This document shows positions 1 through 12,190 of a DNA stretch of 64,000 nucleotides, piece by piece (positions within the stretch are counted from its first letter, which is position 1; each line of letters opens with the position of its first letter). A program made the position numbers and the translations under genes. The stretch spans positions 5,674,001-5,738,000 of the forward strand of contig JAYKKT010000064.1 in NCBI GenBank assembly GCA_036023115.1, read 5' to 3'. This DNA comes from Brasenia schreberi. Its lineage: Eukaryota; Streptophyta; Magnoliopsida; Nymphaeales; Cabombaceae. A model generated the notes under the pieces. It searched no databases and had not been told where the DNA came from. It saw only the letters and a program-made list of their open reading frames with translations.

Positions 1-1
1 G

Positions 2-1578
2 ACGGGAACCAATAAGGTTCACCACTTCTCTGATTCTTGGTTGAGATTATGCGGTCCCACTGTTCAGGTACATTTGAGAGAAAGGGGGAAATAATGAGTA
101 TAGATTTTCTGTTGATGTAATATGAGTTATTTACTTGTCTGGCTGATGTAAAGGGGGGGACCTTTTTAAGCAATTCAATGTTTTCCATGTCCATTTCCTT
201 AGAGTTCTTTTCTGGCTTCATGTCTGACGATTATTTGCTGAGCGAACGATTTAAAATTGTTGGAAGGAAACAATAAAGCACCGTCTTGCCTTTTTGTGGT
301 ATCAATTGCTAATGTGGGTCAAAGAGAGCATATAATGGATGAGAATCCATGCAGCCAAGCCCACTTGGTGTGGGATAAGGCTTGGTTTATGTTTCGGTTG
401 GTTTAATGATCTACTGTCAATCAATATTCTGAACTTAATGCAGGCAAGTAACAAGAGATATTTTGGCATAAGGCAGTCCTCTTCGTCTCATGGCAATAAG
501 GTAGATTATCAATCTCATGAAAACCTTACGATGTTTCAGAAATGCAAGTAGGATTTAGTAAGCAACTTTCCATCGAAACGCCCTTCAAGGACAAATACCT
601 TCCCTTGTGGGCAAAGTTTTCCATGTAGAGCATATCTCGGCATTTAAAGGAGTTTTTGGTGCACATAAGGAGCAATACCTCACCTGGATAGGGTTGATTA
701 ACAAGTTGAAGGTCATGAGTTTGAAACCCAGGGCGTGCATCTGTCTTTGGCCTCCCCATCGTACCCAGAATAAAAGGAAGGAGCACTCGGTATATGGGTC
801 TCACTGCTTTCCTTCTATATGTTTGTTTCAACACAGGTGAGAAACAGGACCGGATGAAAATTAGTCAATATTACCTTGAAATACATGCTGTTTCTTTCAG
901 CATCAAGTTAGAAACAAGAACTTTTTTCATGAAAATTAGTGAACCGTTGAATGCATGCTCCCTGGGAAAGTTCTTTGCCTTAGAATGGGTATGAAATACT
1001 TTCCGAGGAAAAGTGGCATTTTCTTAATGCATGAAGCCCACTGCCACATTTCCACAATATGTAAGTTTCAGCAGGAAGTAAGGAAGGCCAAGTACATTTC
1101 CAAGGAAAAGTGGCATGTGCTTAGTTAAAGCACATAGAACACGTACACATATTCAAGAAAACTATGCTGCCCAACGACTTGGGTGTGTATTCTTCCAAAA
1201 TTACTGAAACCCTCTACAGAATATGAAACTTTTAACTTAAATTTCTAATCAAGAAGTTAAACTTTCTATATAAAAAATGTTCGTGAAAATTAACAGTTAT
1301 AACTTAAGACCGGTTCCTCTTCAGCTCGTGTTTAGTTCATGTTCAACTCAAACTGAACGAGCTAACAAGCAGAGCATCAACAAGGTCTTCAAGTGAGAGA
1401 ATAAGCCATGACCAGCCTTCATTCAGCTCGTTTACCAGACTGGACAAAGTGCAAATAACCATCTATCATCTCTTTGTTAGGTCCACATCACCAGCTCAAC
1501 AATGCACATGTGCAGGGTGTCGGCCAGGATGGGTCCAATAGTTTTACCAGGATTGCGTGGTGCACCGACTGGAGGTAG
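2..1578 (+). CDS. 3' exons of an unidentified spliced gene (partial)
   Basis: Three exon-like blocks keep one reading frame when joined, each boundary in phase 0. They are 2-67 (ending CAG before gtacat), 444-500 (after tgcag, ending AAG before gtagat) and 1495-1578 (after caccag, ending in TAG). The pieces encode peptides such as VHHFSDSWLRLCGPTVQ, NKRYFGIRQSSSSHGNK and SFTRIAWCTDWR followed by stop. The first block has no stop back to the window edge, so the gene starts to the left. The roughly 1 kb second intron contains a SINE. I do not recognise the protein family. The phase agreement and the residue composition are the only support; further small exons may lie between 500 and 1495. Confidence 0.4.
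341..388 (+). mobile_element. RTE LINE 3' tail fragment (solo)
   Basis: A diverged copy of the RTE 3' end, reading GAATCCATGCAGCCAAGCCC, then TTGGTGTGGGATAAGGCTTG. It matches the tail of the longer copies in this window (positions 61355-61400). It lies in the first visible intron of the left-edge gene. Confidence 0.5.
655..772 (+). mobile_element. tRNA-related SINE, family 2
   Basis: Box-B-like stretch GGTCATGAGTTTGAAACCC is followed by GTGCATCTGTCTTTGGCCTC, the shared 3' signature of this dispersed family. Related copies lie near 5228, 41298 and 57590 (plus strand) and near 34061, 36968 and 43229 (minus strand). It sits within an intron of the left-edge gene. Confidence 0.55.
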
Positions 1579-2926
1579 GACCATGCTTGCCGGATTTGGA
1601 GAAAGGGCACCGACAAGTCGGCCACAATGGCGACTTGGAGGGATGAGTGGTTGCTGCTTTTTGCTCAAGTTCGAAGAACTGTATTTCAAGCAAGGTTATA
1701 TGGGGGGTTGTTCGTGTACATCAGATAGGTACTGAAAACTCGAAAGCAAATAATGGAGACTGTTGATGTCTTCATCATTGCCCGTTATTTTTCTGGGTAA
1801 ACTGGAATTAAATCGGTATGGTTGTGGTTTGAGACCTAAATTGTTCAGAACTGAGAAAGAATATATAAAATGATTTTGAAATAAAAAAATATAAGGATTC
1901 AGCGGTTTGAAACCTTTGGGTTCCGGTTTCCGGCCAGTTCCCATTTCATGGAAGGTGGAACCGTAACCCAATAGAGTGGCCCCCAGCTTCGGGTCCAATA
2001 TGGTCCAAGTCTTGTCATCCTAGAAAAGAGTCACGAAACTAAACTTTAAAAGTTCACATGAGGCCTCGCTACCCAATATCGTCCTTATTTTTTAAAGTCT
2101 TTTTAAATACAAGCTTAAAAGGTTATTTTTCTAAGCCTACCCAAAATCCACTACGATAAAACATGACTAACATCTCTTTTTTTTTTTGGTGCTTGTGAGC
2201 TAAGAATTTTATAACCACTGATATCCTTTTAAACGTGAAATACCAAAACCAAAACCAAGCCTTATCTAGCACAAAGAGGTTCAACTGTTTTTTTTTGTTC
2301 TATCTTGTCTCATATTAATTAGCATTTATTCTACAAAGGCAAGATGGTGTTTTATTGTTTCTGTCTAGCTCTTTAAATGCTTTCCTCTATCCATTTAGAG
2401 TATTTATCATATAAATTTGACACACTTCTTTATTGAATGACCATTTAATTTGACACATCTCTTCCCAAGAATGTCATGCATCTCTTTCTCCTAGTTTCTA
2501 GACGACTTTAATTATACTTCTCTCATTATTTTTATTGGTTTCAGACTTCTTTTACCCACAGCCCCATTGTTGATATAGTATTTTCTTGTATATTCATGCA
2601 TCGGACCCACCTCAACATGTCAGTTTTGATATTGTCATTCTCCCACCTTGATGTCGATGCAAAACTACCTCCCAATCGATATTATGAAAATTGTTGGCCT
2701 TATCACGCCGAATTACCTTTAAATGTTAATGGTATCTTTTTGTCATATACAACATTGAATGCAATTAGACATGACCATTTTTCACTTAATAAAAGCTTTA
2801 GCCACAATAGTACTTGATGCACTGCTTTCTTTCAACAACTAACATTATTTTATATTGATGAAGGAAAAATTCAACAGGTGCAAGGCTATATCCAAATACC
2901 TACATGCATCTACATGCATGCACACA
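1579..2926. other. Gene-free spacer
   Basis: AT-rich DNA after the stop codon of the left-edge gene. A stretch at about 1900-2000 has the ggttccggtttccggccagttcc style of the CCGGTT-rich MITE family found later, but without clear ends. Only short uninterrupted ORFs without family resemblance are present, including one at 2596-2817. Confidence 0.5.
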
Positions 2927-4022
2927 TGTACAACAAAACAACAACAACAACAACAACTAAGCGTTTTCCCATACTAGACGGGGTCAACTACATGGATTCT
3001 TTGTTTCCACGTAGCCCTATCATGTGCTATGTTAGCAGTTAACTCACAATAAGCTAGATCATTCTTTATTGTTTCTTTCCAACACTTTTGTGGTCATCCT
3101 CTACCTCTTTTAATACTTTCAAAATCTAGTTTTTCATAGGTTCTTCTTTTGATCTTCTTTCTATATGTCCAAACCACCTTAAACGATATTCTCTCATTTT
3201 ATCCTCTATTGGAGCCACACATAATTTATTTCTAATAACCTCATTATGTATATGGTCTTTTCTTGTATGGCCACTCATCCATCTAAACATCTTCATTTCT
3301 GTCATAGACATCTTTTGTACATGTCGATGATTAACTGCCCAACACTCAGAACCATAAAACATAGCAGGTCTAATTGCTGCTCTATAATATTTACCTTTTA
3401 ACTTTAACGGTATTTTCTTATCACAAAGAATACTTGATGCTCCTCTCCATTTTATCAAACCAACATTAATTCTATGCGTAACATCTCCATCAATTCTTCC
3501 ATATTGACCTTAAGTATTTTAAAACTTTTCTTTTGGGGATGCAGTGTGTGCCAATTTTAATTTCTATGCCTTCTGAAGTAACCAAATGATCAAACTTACA
3601 TTCCATATATTTTGTCTTTGTTCTACTAAGTTGGAAGCCTTTACTTTCTAATGTTTCTCTCTATAACTCTAATTTTTCATTAATTTTTTCTTAAACTCCT
3701 CAACTAATACAATGTCATATGCAAATAACATACACCAAGGTACTTCATCTTGAATATATTTTGTTAACTCATCAATTACCATTATAAATAAGTATAGACT
3801 TAAAGTTGATCTTTGATGTAACCCAATATTATCGTCAAACAAGTCTATCATTCCTTCATAGTCCTCCATCGTAAATGTCTCTTATAAGGTTTATGTATGT
3901 CAATGGGATACCTCTTTTTTCTAAGGTTCTCTAAAGAACCTCCCTCGATACCCTATCGTAAGCTTTTTCTAGATCAATAAATATATGTGAAGGTCTTTCT
4001 TTTTTGCTCTAAAATGTTAGGT
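2927..4022 (-). mobile_element. RTE-type LINE, 5'-truncated, with TSD
   Basis: Degenerate reverse transcriptase of the plant RTE clade on the minus strand. The RT block at 3869-3669 has LHQ.S.LS.YLF and EVPWCMLFAYDIVLV. The C-terminal block at 3458-3126 has MIKWRGAS.ILCDKKIP, RPAMFYGSECWAV, HTRKDHIHNEVIRNK and LRWFGHIERR. The 3' end at 2927 is a (GTT)n tail preceded by the family's CCCATACTAG hairpin. A 13-bp direct repeat, atgcatgcacaca, flanks the element at 2914-2926 and 4023-4035, consistent with target-primed insertion. The endonuclease domain is absent and frames are broken. The RT catalytic FADD reads FAYD. The repeat lies in simple-sequence-like DNA, so the exact ends carry some doubt. 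Confidence 0.8.
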
Positions 4023-4119
4023 ATGCATGCACACACATACATATGTAAATAATACAAACAAGCAGTCCTACCTCCTGTCCACTTCTCATCCCCACTTTTC
4101 TTCCTAATGTTAAAGTTTT

Positions 4120-4243
4120 CTCTTTTTTTTTCTTTTAGAACAGGAGGCCGAAGCTTAACACACACATGCATGCCCCCGAACATCAAACTTGCCACCTGTA
4201 TGGTCGGAGTCAGTGAGCCCTGCCCAATGGGCTCACATTCTAA
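4120..4243 (-). mobile_element. tRNA-related SINE, family 1
   Basis: A T-rich run at 4122-4135 marks the 3' tail of a minus-strand insertion. It is followed by the complement of GGCCTCC and a degenerate tRNA-like head. It is similar in layout to the copy at 54913-55040. Confidence 0.5.
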
Positions 4244-5227
4244 GTACAAAATTATCTCTGTTTTAGTACACCTGCAATATTAGAGGCTTGAAGGAATGAA
4301 GCATACTTGCAAAATAACCCAAAAATTCCGAATTCTTCCCAAACTTTCTCTTCTAAAAGCTCTACACTACTAAGAATAGGTGCTAGCTTACATCACCCCA
4401 TCTCCCAATAATGGAGACTAAGAATAAACTAAGCATAACAAGCGTGTCTTGTGCACACTGCACTCAATACTTGTAAAGAATAAAACGGAGAAAGAGACAC
4501 CCTCATCAACCACCACACTTTGTTAGGACCAGTCACCACCATCCACAGAAAACAAAACAAAAAGCGCAAAATCCCCATCGTCAAACTCATGTAAGTATCA
4601 AAAGAGAAGTCCCAACAACGAAAATGTTTTACTGCAAAATATTAGCATCACCAGATCCTTAGGCTGTGTTTGTGGGCATTAAGCTCCACTAAGAACTCTG
4701 AAAATCTAATAAAAAACCAAAACCAAGCCTTCTCACACATTAAGTGGGGTGAGCTACGACATGATACAAATTCCAATGTCCAACGTAGGTTTGTGTCTAC
4801 CCGTTGGCCTTCTAATGGAGAACTCCTCCTTTCTTGATCGAGCTTGAAACTGGCACTGGTAGAGACAATTTGAATTTCAAAACAGAAAGAAAAAAGAAGC
4901 TTGTTGGCCTCTGTAAACACAAAGTTTACAACCTTACCTTGATCTCTCCTCTGAAAAGAAAATGGAAAACGAAGAAAAAGAAAAGCCAAATTTAAAATCA
5001 AGTGATCTCTACCATTTAGTTGATGTAGGCAGAGAATCACCGAAACCTAAAACGCTATGATAACCAAGGTAAGCCCCATGATCCTTTGGGAATCAGGCGG
5101 ATGAGAGGAGTGCTAAACTACAAATTCGGGAGGATAACTATGTATCACGAGGGCCAAAAAAAGGGACCAAGTTGCCTCACTTCCTAACAGTTTCTTTGTG
5201 ACAATGTAGTTTCCATAAATTTGGTAA
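4244..5227. other. Spacer without supported gene
   Basis: A minus-strand ORF of 130 codons (5040-4648) is present, rich in F, L and S, without recognisable motifs. It is treated as chance. No other signal was found. Confidence 0.4.
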
Positions 5228-5400
5228 GAAAGAATCGCTCACAAGGCTATGGGGTTGACTCACAAGTTGCACGTCATGAGTTCAATACATGTGACAATGC
5301 ATCTGGCTTTGGCCTCCCCATTCTAAAGAAAAAACAGAGATTTACTGATAAGAGGCAGAGGCAGAGATTTACTGATAAGAGACAGAGGAAGAAGAGAAGG
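5228..5400 (+). mobile_element. SINE family 2 copy plus short tandem duplication
   Basis: GTCATGAGTTCAATACATGT followed by CATCTGGCTTTGGCCTCCCC and an A-rich tail identifies the SINE. Directly after the tail, a 27-bp unit beginning agagatttactgataagag occurs twice (about 5337-5390). Confidence 0.5.
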
Positions 5401-5587
5401 AGAAGCGGAACTTACTCATAGAAAACCCTACGTGAGGCGAAGAAAATACACTTGTACTTTAATCAACCTCTACAATCATTGTTCACATACTTCGTAAGCT
5501 TCCAAGCAAAAAATAGTAAGAAATAACAAATATGAAATTCAAATCCAATAATCTACTAAATTTTATCGTTACCATCATCTCGTTCCC

Positions 5588-6332
5588 CTACCACCACCGC
5601 CGCTACCATCTTCATCTCTCACCTTCATGTTCATCACCCTCGTCTTGATCACGTCCACTGGGTTCGACGTAACTGCCGCCACAAACCCCGCCGCGAAACT
5701 CGCGGTCACGTGGGTCCCGGAGCCCGTCGTGCATCACGCCCTTCTCCAGAATTATCTCCTTGAACTGGTCGTACGACGCCAGCTGTGAGGCCGTCACCAG
5801 CATGGCGCGGTTCACCGTAAGCGATGAGCCCCGCCACAAGCTGGTGACGCCCTCCTGCTTAGCCATCCTCGTGATGGCGTCTACCACGGACTTGTAGTTG
5901 CGCCGTTGCGCTGGCGGGAGCCTGCCGTCCGCCTGCATCCGGACCATTGCCACATCAGCGGGGTTCCCGACGGCAGCGCCAATTCCGCCTGCGATCAACC
6001 CTGCAGTTATCTTGCGTGTCAGCGGCATGCTGCCGCCGGCGTTGGGATCGGACCACTTCGTCTTGAGCATGTCGTAGAGGCCCATGCGGGTGGTGGAGTA
6101 GAGTAGCTGGCGGAGGACGGTGGCAGAGACGCCGGAGAAAAGGGCGGTGACGCCTTCTTGTTGGACTGGCCCAACGCCGACGGCATGTGGGTCCCACCCG
6201 GGCCGCCGGCGCAGATATTGGCACATGGACGGAACCCGGGTGGAAGTGCGAGTGCGGGTCGGATATTCGAGGCCTGGGTCTCGCCCTGCAGACTTGCATT
6301 CGGACCTTGATGAGGTCGAGGGCGGCATCCAT
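5588..6332 (-). pseudogene. Mitochondrial dicarboxylate carrier (DIC) pseudogene
   Basis: The family exchanges dicarboxylates across the inner mitochondrial membrane. The longest open block encodes VQQEGVTALFSGVSATVLRQ, STTRMGLYDMLK, AAVGNPADVAMVRMQADGRL, RRNYKSVVDAI and EGVTSLWRGS. These match the second carrier repeat of plant DIC proteins, whose genes are intronless in Arabidopsis. The reading frame breaks at least four times: a 2-nt gain just after DLIKVRMQ (around 6302); a 1-nt gain at the RVGP region (around 6190); a 1-nt gain after MHDGL (around 5727), beyond which THVTASFAAG and SNPVDVIKTRVMNMK continue in another frame; and loss of the remaining third repeat. The N-terminal 20 or so residues before DLIKVRMQ are also missing. 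GC content is strikingly high against AT-rich flanks. No poly(A) trace is visible, so a processed origin is unproven. Confidence 0.88.
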
Positions 6333-6537
6333 TTGCTTCCTCTTACAATTGGAGAACGGAAATTTGAAATACCGGTGAAGGGTGTAAGAGGAAGTCAGTA
6401 TTTGAGATCACAAGCCTAAAGTTGTGGGTTTGTGAACAAGAAGAAAAGCAGTAACGGTATTCATCTCTCTCGACAAAGAGGAGACGGGGGTGAATAGCCA
6501 AAGAAGCCAACGACGAGTGGGAGCAACTGGGTCTCTG

Positions 6538-6541
<4 letters not shown>

Positions 6542-6590
<49 letters not shown>

Positions 6591-6650
6591 TTTCTGATGA
6601 GAAGCGAGTGTTGAAGCTTTATTTACTATTCTGTGTGTGTGTGTGTGTGT
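6542..6650. repeat. (GA)n and (GT)n microsatellites
   Basis: Uninterrupted GA dinucleotides at 6542-6586 are followed by a GT tract at 6632-6650. Confidence 0.9.
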
Positions 6651-6734
6651 TTTCTCGACCTGGTGGTATCAACAAGTCTGATTCACTAAATAACTGACAA
6701 TACAAGATACGACACGAAAGTCTGGCACTTCTGG

Positions 6735-6864
6735 TTGAAATACCGGTTCCGGTTCTATGGAAGGTGAGACTAGAACCTCTGGTTCAATTCTGCTTTTGGC
6801 TGGTTTCTAATCGAGTTTGCTTCCGGTTGAAACCACCGGTCCATTTTCAACCGGCCATGTCTAA
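6735..6864. mobile_element. hAT MITE (CCGGTT-rich family), partial
   Basis: Several ACCGGTTCCGG-type motifs end at AACCGGCCATGTCTA, which is the inverted terminal repeat of the intact copy at 33671-33938. The left end is not identifiable. Confidence 0.5.
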
Positions 6865-6892
6865 GCTGCACTAACAACGTTGATGAAGGCGG

Positions 6893-6917
6893 GGGGGGGG
6901 GGGGGGGGGGGGGGGGG
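6893..6917. repeat. 25-nt G homopolymer
   Basis: Twenty-five consecutive G residues followed by CGGGGCG. A homopolymer of this length could form G-quadruplexes and is prone to assembly error. Confidence 0.9.
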
Positions 6918-6985
6918 CGGGGCGAGACTTTCTCATTATATTTCTCTAGAGGGAGATGAAAATGAAGATTAGGGACACATTCATA

Positions 6986-7252
6986 TCAATAACTGAGTTC
7001 TTTCTTCGGGTCCTTTCGGCCCTCACATGTTAGTCTCCGATAGATAGACTTGGAAAACAGTTTTAAATCTTCATCATCCTTACTATCTGCTGCGGTTTCC
7101 TTGAGTTTAAAGTATAGTAAAGTGTTCGATGTTTTTGAGGATTTCTTATTTAAAATCAGGCTTCTGGTTTTGACCTGCACATCTTGGAATACTATGCATG
7201 GCTTATGCAGGACATGATCATTAATGGTGGAAAGAGGATCAATTGGCTTCAT
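6986..7252 (-). CDS. Hypothetical exon-like ORF, 88 codons
   Basis: An open frame with balanced, protein-like composition, containing NDHVLHKPCIVFQDVQVKTR and KSIYRRLTCEGRKDP, in otherwise stop-rich DNA. I do not recognise it. It could be the terminal exon of a decayed or unrecognised gene. No convincing partner exon was found nearby. Chance remains possible. Confidence 0.2.
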   Translation of the reverse strand: MKPIDPLSTINDHVLHKPCIVFQDVQVKTRSLILNKKSSKTSNTLLYFKLKETAADSKDDEDLKLFSKSIYRRLTCEGRKDPKKELSY

Positions 7253-8876
<1,624 letters not shown>

Positions 8877-9241
8877 GTATGGATTGTTCTCTTAATGAAG
8901 AAATTGGAGTGGGTGACTATAATGAGTTGTATAGGAGCCGAAGTCTTCAAAATGAAAACCAATTTCATGGAAGCACTCTTGCTGATTATCATAGTGGGAA
9001 CATTAACATGTCAAGTGATACGGTGCGAGCCAACCAACTCAACAATTTCTCCCCAGCATTTCTCTATGATTTCCTATTCTCAGAAAATGGAGATGGGAAC
9101 TCTTTTGATATTCAATTGTGGAATATTGCAAGAAATTTTCTATTTGACCATGTTGCTGAATCTTGTGGCAATCAGGACGGGCAGATCTTACCCAACGCAA
9201 ATTCGTTCCCTCCTACATATTATGCCGCTAATGGCTGCTAA
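8877..9241 (+). CDS. Hypothetical terminal exon, unrecognised
   Basis: After a plausible acceptor (gtgtgagtacag) there is an open frame of about 120 codons to TAA at 9239-9241. It contains CSLNEEIGVGDYNELYRSRS and NNFSPAFLYDFLFSENGDG. It is rich in N, S and D, as in the disordered C-termini of many plant regulators. A second frame is also open over much of the same stretch (8895-9275), which weakens the case. No family is recognised and upstream exons were not found. Confidence 0.3.
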
Positions 9242-9517
9242 TCATCCGGCTGTAGATAAATGTAAAAATGTTTGAGTTTTCTTCTTATTAGCAGGGAGGA
9301 TAAATAGTTTATTCCTTTGAGAATAAGGTGTTGTAAATAAGTTCTTTCCTTTGACAGTCACTTCCTGGTTGTATTGATTTTAGAAGAACCCATAAAAACC
9401 ATTTGTCGTATATGTTTTCGCTCTATAATATTTTAGTTAAGTTATTTGTAATTCGAATGAACTTCATAGGCTTTGTGGAGATGATTCGAATAATACAAGA
9501 ACTTTGAGATCAGGTAC

Positions 9518-10218
9518 CTGCCAAACGTGCAACTTTAACACCATAACTTTTGGGGCCGGCACCAAGAGTGAACTTATAGAGAAATGTGACTTCTGCAATC
9601 CCATTGGCATCTTTCTTGACTTGACATGCCATGTAGCATAATGATACCTGCGACCACGCACAGGCAAGCAAACATGAAAGCATACAGGAGGGTTATTTGC
9701 ATATTTCACAGCTAACCGATGATAATGTGTAGAAAATATACCTCGACAACCTATCTTCTGGACAAAATAATCCAGAACAGACTCTCTGCAGAACATAGAA
9801 GTTAATAATATGAGAACATCGTAAACCAGAAAGCCCCAATAAATATAGCAGCTGACATTTGTACTCGGAGAACTAAGCACAAACCAAGCAGTGAAAGTTT
9901 AAAAAGAGATCCAAAATATGCACTTACGCAATTGCCTGACCATCTGAAGTCGATGTCAGTTCATCTACTGCTACCAAAGAATTATGGGTAGCACATAACA
10001 CTTGCAATCGTATGAATTGGACAATGGAACCGATGAAGAAAGTGAACATGACCGGCAGACTAGATGAACTCTTACCATCATAGTTGCAGTCTCAGACAGT
10101 TGGGTGAGAAAAGTACTTTGGCCTGTAATTTTGTGATCCTTTGCACCCATTCGAACCAAAATAAGATCAACAGGGGATAGATGAAAACTTTCTGCAGGAA
10201 CATATGCTCCAACCTGGG
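9518..10218 (-). pseudogene. MSH6-like mismatch-repair ATPase fragment (4 exons)
   Basis: MutS-family ATPase domain pieces like plant MSH6, which pairs with MSH2 to recognise mismatches. Exon 10218-10076 encodes QVGAYVPAESF, SPVDLILVRMGAKDHKITGQ and STFLTQLSETATMM. The next, ending near 9927, encodes ATHNSLVAVDEL and TSTSDGQAIA, but the GRG of the conserved DELGRGTSTSDG is absent. Exon 9785-9686 encodes ESVLDYFVQKIGCRGIFSTH and YHRLAVKY. Exon 9647-9518 encodes SLCYMACQ, EVTFLYKF and GAGPKSYGVKVARLAG. Splice phases agree across the last three. The acceptor of the second exon is shifted 2 nt, and only 38 bp separate the last two exons, below usual plant intron size. No upstream MutS domains and no final C-terminal exon are seen. 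It is a decayed gene fragment. Confidence 0.85.
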
Positions 10219-11874
10219 CTACAAAATTCAAGTATGAGAGAAAGCCACTGCCATTGACATATGAATATTAAATTTCGATGAGGAACAAGTACTATTTGCA
10301 GTCTTTTGTCTAGGAAAAGGTTGATTGCCATAAGCTGAGGTCCTCAGTGAAGAGTTTCTGCACGCACCCTCTATGTCAGGGTTTTATTTGACGGTGTCTG
10401 TTAGTAATGATTTGGTTTTTCTGCATAGATGGGTGGCTGTTTTGATTCTGCAATTTTCTTTTTCTCTTTTCTTGTTTATACTAGTCTGAACTGTAGTCAC
10501 CAATGTTGGTCATATCCTGAAAGTATCAAGATAGGGTGAGCAATTTAAAGGTGGCCGACATTATCAGGAAAACGTTATGATAATTTTGCAAAGCATCCCT
10601 CTTATTCCCGTTATACTGATGATATTAAAATATATATATACATATACATGTACTCGTTATATGCTATTTGAACTCAACATTTCATTTTTTTTTTAAAATT
10701 TATAAGGCTTTTTTTTATGTTTTACATGCTTTTTCATATAGGCAAAATGGTCTTACCGATCATTACATTTTTTAATTTCCACTTTTGTTTGATTTTGAAA
10801 GTTTCATAAGGCACTTGAGGTGTGCTTGAGAAGTACAACTTTTTAAGACTCACAAGAAAATTGAAAAATAATCTCTCTCCTGAAAAGCCTTTCTGAGAAA
10901 TTGTCGTGAACAAGAAAATGTCTGGTTTGAACTGCTGAATGAAATCATGACTTTTAAAACTTTTTTCCTTCTTATCTCTTCGTATCTGGTGTTTTTGATG
11001 TTGTTATATTTACAAAGTGCGTAATTTGGTGTCAACTGTCAATTGTCTCTGATCTAATGCACCCAGCAAAATGCGATCAAATGTGAGAAACTTTGCCGGA
11101 AACCATCCTTAGAAGTCTGCATGGACAATTTTATGATGTCAATGTACACCATAAGATTTGTTAAACACTCTGTCTATCTTAGTCTCTGTTGCAAGAGCTA
11201 GTATAACATCCAGCTACATGATTCCACCTGTGGACAATTTCTCTTTCGAAATACAATTGTTGTCATGTATTGAGTAGCTTGTTTTGATAAAAAGTTTGAA
11301 ATGTTGCCAATATAAATTTCTTTTCCGATGAGGATGGCCAAAAATTCTATTTTGAGATCAAACTACTTGTCTCTCTGGTTTCACCTCTGCTTATCAACAG
11401 CCTGTATTACAAGTTTCTAACTTGCGGTTAATGTTATCTGATTTCAGGTTGCAAGGATCCTTTTGTTCATTTACCTCTTTTCACACATGTATACCCATTT
11501 TGATCAGGTAACTATGTCCTTGATCTTCAAGATAGGGGCTGCAATACTGCATGGGTTCTTTCATTGTTGTCATTTCTTCTTTGAAAGTTCCTTTTGTCAG
11601 ATGCAAAGTTAGCTAATAAATAAGTAGGATCCACCTTATGCAACCAAAAGGAGTGTGCGTGTGCGTGTGCGTGTGCGTGTGTGTTGGCCACCTTCTGTAA
11701 CCGAGAAAACAAAAAAAGGAAGTACACCTGATATCATATCTTAAAATAAACCAAACTATGATATTAGACTCACGCATTCAAGCAGCACAAAGCCATATAG
11801 ACAAGGGAAGATCCCTACACTACCCTCTACCTTGCTAACACCCTACCTATCACCGACTGGAAAAAGATACGACA
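10219..11874. other. Spacer, one isolated exon-like block
   Basis: Mostly AT-rich non-coding DNA. A possible 60-bp phase-0 exon, 11448-11507, lies between gatttcag and gtaact and encodes ARILLFIYLFSHMYTHFDQ, but it stands alone and is not recognised. A GTGTGC microsatellite lies at about 11652-11684. Confidence 0.35.
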
Positions 11875-12190
11875 CGACACGATTTGGGCGTGAAAAATGA
11901 TAGATTTAGATGGACGGCAGGATCCCCCACCATTGATGGACGGCCACGCCTCCTTTCCCGAACACGACACGACACGTTTTGGGCGTGAAAAATGATAGAT
12001 TTAGATGGACGGCAGGATCCCCCACCATTGATGGACGGCCACGCCTCCTTTCCCGAACACGACACGACACGTTTTGGGCGTGAAAAATGATAGATGGAGA
12101 TGGACGGCGAGAAGACAGCTCCACCATTTTATGGACGGCAGGATCTTATTACCCCCACCATTGATGGACGGCCACGCCTCCTTTCCTGAG
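11875..12190. repeat. 95-bp tandem repeat made from the adjacent gene's 3' end
   Basis: The string tttgggcgtgaaaaatga recurs at 11883, 11978 and 12073, exactly 95 bp apart. The first two units are virtually identical; the third diverges after about 30 bp and carries extra sequence. On the minus strand each unit contains the codons for KGGVAVHQWWG, the C-terminus of the methyltransferase-like gene, followed by 3' flanking sequence. The copies lie downstream of the gene's own stop, so they belong to its 3' UTR or flank. Confidence 0.9.
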
